From NCBI RefSeq assembly GCF_001428565.1, contig NZ_LMIA01000007.1:124001-188000 (forward strand): a DNA stretch of 64,000 nt, given 5' to 3'. Position numbers and translations under genes: made by a program. How positions within the stretch are numbered: the stretch's first letter is position 1; every line of letters starts with the position of its first letter. Below the pieces are notes generated by a model, which was not told the origin of the DNA, made no database searches, and saw only the letters and a program-made list of their open reading frames with translations. Source of the stretch: Nocardioides sp. Root190 (lineage in GTDB: Bacteria; Actinomycetota; Actinomycetes; Propionibacteriales; Nocardioidaceae). This document shows positions 61,337 through 64,000 of this stretch, one piece after another.

Positions 61337-62590
61337 GTGGCGCCCTCCCTGGTGCGCCTGGAGATTCCTGACCTCGACCTCGGGCTGCGCCACAAGCTGG
61401 TCAGCGCGGACAGGCTCCGTCCGGGTTCCCGAGCCGCCCACGGAACCAGCCTGTACGGACTCTCGCTCGTTGACGACCTGACGGACACGGCGTTGAGCCA
61501 CGCCGGCAACGGTTATCCCGATGCGCCTGTCGAGCTCGACGAGTCCACCCGGGTCGAGCTGCCGTGGCGTGGCATCGAGTCGGTCATTGGGGACCTCGTC
61601 GACACCAACGGAGACCCGTTCGGGGCCTCGCCCCGGGGAATGGTCGCCCATCTCGTGGGCCGTTTCGCCAGATCGGGACTGGTCCCGGTGCTGGGCTTCG
61701 AGTACGAGGCGTGGGTCTTCGAGGCTGCCGCCGCCGACGTTGTCGGCAATGCCGGCCCTGGCCGGCTCGCACCACCGGGAACGGTGGCCTCGCTGATGTC
61801 GGAGCTCGCGCGACGCACGGCCTCGATCGGACACCCACTCGAGGCCGTGCGCTGCGACGGCGGGGCCGGCTATGTCGAGTTCTCCATCGCACCCGCCCCC
61901 GCACTGCGGGCAGCGGACGGCGCGGCTCGTGCTCGGCAGTGCCTCATCGACCTGTGTGCCGAGCACGGTCTCGTCGCCTCCTTCATGGCCAAGCCCTACG
62001 GCGACCGGGAAGGAGCCGGTGGGCACGTTCACGCGAGTCTCGAGCGGGACGGAGTGAATGTCTTCGCAGGCGACGGTGGCCTGAGCGCCGTCGGTGCCTG
62101 TTTCGTCGCGGGCCTGGTGCAGTCACTGCCCGAGCTCACGTTGATGTTCAACCCGCACGTGAACTCGTTCAAGCGCATCGACCCGCGGCAGTGGGTGCCG
62201 ACGCGTGCGTCCTGGGGGTACGACGACCGGCGCTCGGCCTGTCGTGTGGTGACGTCGGCGCGGGCGCTCGCCCGGGTCGAGCACCGCCGCGGCGGAGCCG
62301 ATGCGAATCCCTACGTGAGCGGCGCAGCGGTCCTCGCGGGCGGGATCTGGGGGATCGAGCGCGGCGCACGTCTGCCGCCGCCGCGCAGCCCCGGGGGTCG
62401 TACGGTGCCGGCCTCCCTCGCCGAGGCGATCACCGAGTTCGAGGGGTCTCCCCTCATCGACGACCTGCTTCCGCGCCGCTTTGCGGAGGCCTTCTCCGCG
62501 ACGCGGCGCTCCGAGCTGGCCCGGTACGAGGCGTGGATGAGCACCCACATCACCGAGTTCGAGCTCCAGCGACACCTCGGTTTCCGCTGA
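61337..62590 (+). CDS. glutamine-synthetase-like ligase
   Basis: A 417-aa GS-superfamily enzyme with the catalytic elements: Glu in LGFEYEAWVF, the metal strand DGGAGYVEFSIAPAP, the GAGGHVHASLE box, NPHVNSFKRIDPRQWVP and a DRRSACRVVTSA Arg box. It lacks the Tyr adenylylation site and is nearer gamma-glutamyl-amine or amide ligases than GlnA. It may attach glutamate or ammonia to an acid or amine in the pathway. GTG 61337 begins 2 nt after the DUF1116 stop. Confidence 0.82.
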   Translation: MAPSLVRLEIPDLDLGLRHKLVSADRLRPGSRAAHGTSLYGLSLVDDLTDTALSHAGNGYPDAPVELDESTRVELPWRGIESVIGDLVDTNGDPFGASPRGMVAHLVGRFARSGLVPVLGFEYEAWVFEAAAADVVGNAGPGRLAPPGTVASLMSELARRTASIGHPLEAVRCDGGAGYVEFSIAPAPALRAADGAARARQCLIDLCAEHGLVASFMAKPYGDREGAGGHVHASLERDGVNVFAGDGGLSAVGACFVAGLVQSLPELTLMFNPHVNSFKRIDPRQWVPTRASWGYDDRRSACRVVTSARALARVEHRRGGADANPYVSGAAVLAGGIWGIERGARLPPPRSPGGRTVPASLAEAITEFEGSPLIDDLLPRRFAEAFSATRRSELARYEAWMSTHITEFELQRHLGFR

Positions 62591-62612
62591 GGGTGTTGAC
62601 AACTTCTCATAA

Positions 62613-62630
62613 GGTCGAAAGACTAGACCA
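62613..62630. promoter_or_regulatory. GntR-type operator, site 3, with -35 box
   Basis: GGTC-GAAAGACTA-GACC, 23 bp before the monooxygenase start. A TTGACA -35 hexamer is at 62596-62601, so the operator overlaps the expected -10 region. Confidence 0.65.
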
Positions 62631-62652
62631 AACAACCAACTACGACGAGACG

Positions 62653-64000
62653 GTGTCCACAGTGAAGCCACCCACCCCGACCTCTGCACCCCTTGCCGGA
62701 CCGCACGACGTGGCGATCATCGGATCGGGATTCAGCGGAATCGCCGCAGCCACCGCCCTGCTCAAGGAGGGCGTCCGTGACTTCGTCATGTTCGAACGCT
62801 CTGAGGACATCGGTGGAACCTGGCTGGTGAACCGGTACCCCGGAGCGGAGGTCGACCTCGAGTCGCACATCTACTCCTTCTCCTTCGAGCCCCACGACTG
62901 GACGCGGACGCACGCGGACTGGCGCGAGCTCCTCGCCTACCTCCAGGGCGTCGCGCGCAAGTGGGGGCTCTACGAGCGGACGCTGCTCGGCACCGGGGTC
63001 GCTGAGGTCACCTGGGACGAGCCGTCGAAGACCTGGACCATCGAGGACGAGGCCGGTCGGTCCCATGGACCCTTCAAGGCCGTGATCTCTGCGGTCGGCT
63101 TCCTCAACACGCCGTTGGTCCCGCCGTTCCTGCGCGGCGACACCGTGTTCGAGGGGGACCTCTGCCACACCTCCACCTGGCGCGACGAGCTGACTCTCGA
63201 AGGCAAGGCCGTCGGGGTGCTGGGCACAGGGTCCTCCGCGGTCCAGGTCGTGACCGAGGCGGAGCGGCAGGGCAGCTCGGTCAAGGTCTTCCAGATCGAA
63301 CCGAACTGGCTGCTCCCGAAGGGGGCACGCGACTTCACGCCGAGTGAGCGACGCTGGAACAAGCTGAAGCCGGTCTACTACTTCCGCCGGTATCGCCTCT
63401 ACCTCGACTACGACCTGCGCCAGTACCGCGCCAGTCACGCACGGGTGGGCGGCCGGGTCAACAAGCAGCGCCTGGTGGCCGCGCGTGAGTACCTGCATCG
63501 GGAGATGGGATCGCAGCCCGACCTGGAGAGGCTGCTGACGCCGGAGTTCTCGGTCGAGGCCCGACGGACCGTCGTCAGCGACACCTACTACCGGAGCCTG
63601 AGGTCGCCGAAGGTCGAGCTCGTTCCCCATGCTGTCGCCGACGTGACGCCGACGGGGGTCGTCGATGCCACGGGAGAGAAGCACGAGCTGGACATGATCG
63701 TGCTCGCCACGGGCTTCGACGCCGCGAACTTCATCAGCACCTACCGCACCACCGGCGAGAACGGCGTGGTCCTCCGCGACCAGTGGGAGGGTGGCGCGGA
63801 GGCGTTCCTCGGTGTCATGACGCCGAACTTCCCCAACTTCTTCATGATCTTCGGCCCCAACACGAGCGGGATCCCGCTCGTGACCTACTACGAGGCGCAG
63901 GCGAGGTTCGCCGCCAAGACCGCCAAGCGTCTCGCTGATGGCAGGGCCAGCAAGATCACCGTCAAGTCCTACGTCCACGACTTCTACAACCGCCGACTCC
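62653..64000 (+). CDS. Baeyer-Villiger/flavin-containing monooxygenase (partial)
   Basis: An N-terminal 449 residues open to the window end; typical enzymes are 490-550 aa, so the 3' end is outside. FAD motif IIGSGFSGIAAATALLKEG. The BVMO fingerprint FEGDLCHTSTW fits FxGxxxHxxxW. NADPH motif VLGTGSSAVQV. C-terminal flavin motif FFMIFGPNTSGI. It inserts oxygen next to a ketone to give an ester or lactone. GTG 62653 or GTG 62662 are the start options. Preceded by operator site 3. With the HSL esterase, SDRs and CoA ligase it makes a full ketone-to-acyl-CoA set. Confidence 0.88.
   Translation, partial: MSTVKPPTPTSAPLAGPHDVAIIGSGFSGIAAATALLKEGVRDFVMFERSEDIGGTWLVNRYPGAEVDLESHIYSFSFEPHDWTRTHADWRELLAYLQGVARKWGLYERTLLGTGVAEVTWDEPSKTWTIEDEAGRSHGPFKAVISAVGFLNTPLVPPFLRGDTVFEGDLCHTSTWRDELTLEGKAVGVLGTGSSAVQVVTEAERQGSSVKVFQIEPNWLLPKGARDFTPSERRWNKLKPVYYFRRYRLYLDYDLRQYRASHARVGGRVNKQRLVAAREYLHREMGSQPDLERLLTPEFSVEARRTVVSDTYYRSLRSPKVELVPHAVADVTPTGVVDATGEKHELDMIVLATGFDAANFISTYRTTGENGVVLRDQWEGGAEAFLGVMTPNFPNFFMIFGPNTSGIPLVTYYEAQARFAAKTAKRLADGRASKITVKSYVHDFYNRRL

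Overview
The window is high-GC DNA typical of a soil actinomycete. The GTP-type PEP carboxykinase, many GTG/TTG starts, leaderless promoters with TAGNNT-like -10 boxes and the overall gene set fit the Nocardioidaceae (Nocardioides-like). This placement is inferred from gene style; no rRNA is present. Most genes sit in tightly packed operons with 1-26 nt overlaps.

Layout. 1-2.4 kb: a secreted 48-aa peptide convergent with a LuxR-type regulator, tRNA-Arg(ACG), and an antitoxin-like HTH protein. 2.4-11.8 kb: a secreted DNRLRE/Ig-like protein, a glycosyltransferase, an SDR/SRPBCC pair, a phytoene-dehydrogenase-like oxidase coupled to a zinc alcohol dehydrogenase, and small hypotheticals. 11.9-15.8 kb: an ECF sigma factor fused to its own zinc-finger/membrane/extracellular module, flanked by two paralogous regulators that carry their HTH at the C-terminus. 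16-23.7 kb: a DivIVA-like coiled-coil protein, then a five-gene, fully overlapping tyrosine/homogentisate operon (hppD-hmgA-unknown-fahA-amino-acid dehydrogenase) with a divergent Lrp/AsnC regulator. 23.9-30 kb: a membrane-anchored protein, pckG, a zinc dehydrogenase and a KstD-like flavoprotein. 30.1-33.8 kb: an MMPL exporter with its TetR regulator and a perfect palindromic operator. 34-36.8 kb: a class III cyclase translationally coupled to a secreted Ig-like protein. 36.8-47.9 kb: a seven-gene run (SnoaL, TIGR02611-type, acetyltransferase, patatin, recC, recB, recD). 48-50.5 kb: an ACT-domain protein, a deazaflavin-dependent reductase, menB and a DUF3024 protein.

50.5-53.6 kb is an accessory patch. 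It has an AbiEi/AbiEii-type toxin-antitoxin pair with a palindromic promoter, a 15-bp-arm hairpin with a tiny hydrophobic ORF, and a decayed operon (a 3' gene fragment plus an alpha/beta hydrolase broken by a 1-nt frameshift). 53.6-54.8 kb is a MerR/HspR-like and Hsp20 pair with a zinc-ribbon protein.

55-64 kb looks like a catabolic gene cluster: an HSL-type esterase, two SDRs, a FadR-type GntR regulator, an acyl-CoA ligase, a DUF1116 protein, a glutamine-synthetase-like ligase and a Baeyer-Villiger-type monooxygenase that runs off the window. Three of its promoters share a 17-bp motif, GGTC-nAnAGwCTn-GACC, so it looks like one regulon. The presence of DUF1116 and a glutamylamide-type ligase beside ketone/ester-cleaving enzymes is the least explained and most interesting metabolic feature.

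Several convergent intergenic gaps hold repeats: a 226-bp MITE-like palindrome, two different 22-bp tandem repeats and a cluster of GGTGAAACTGCC inverted repeats.
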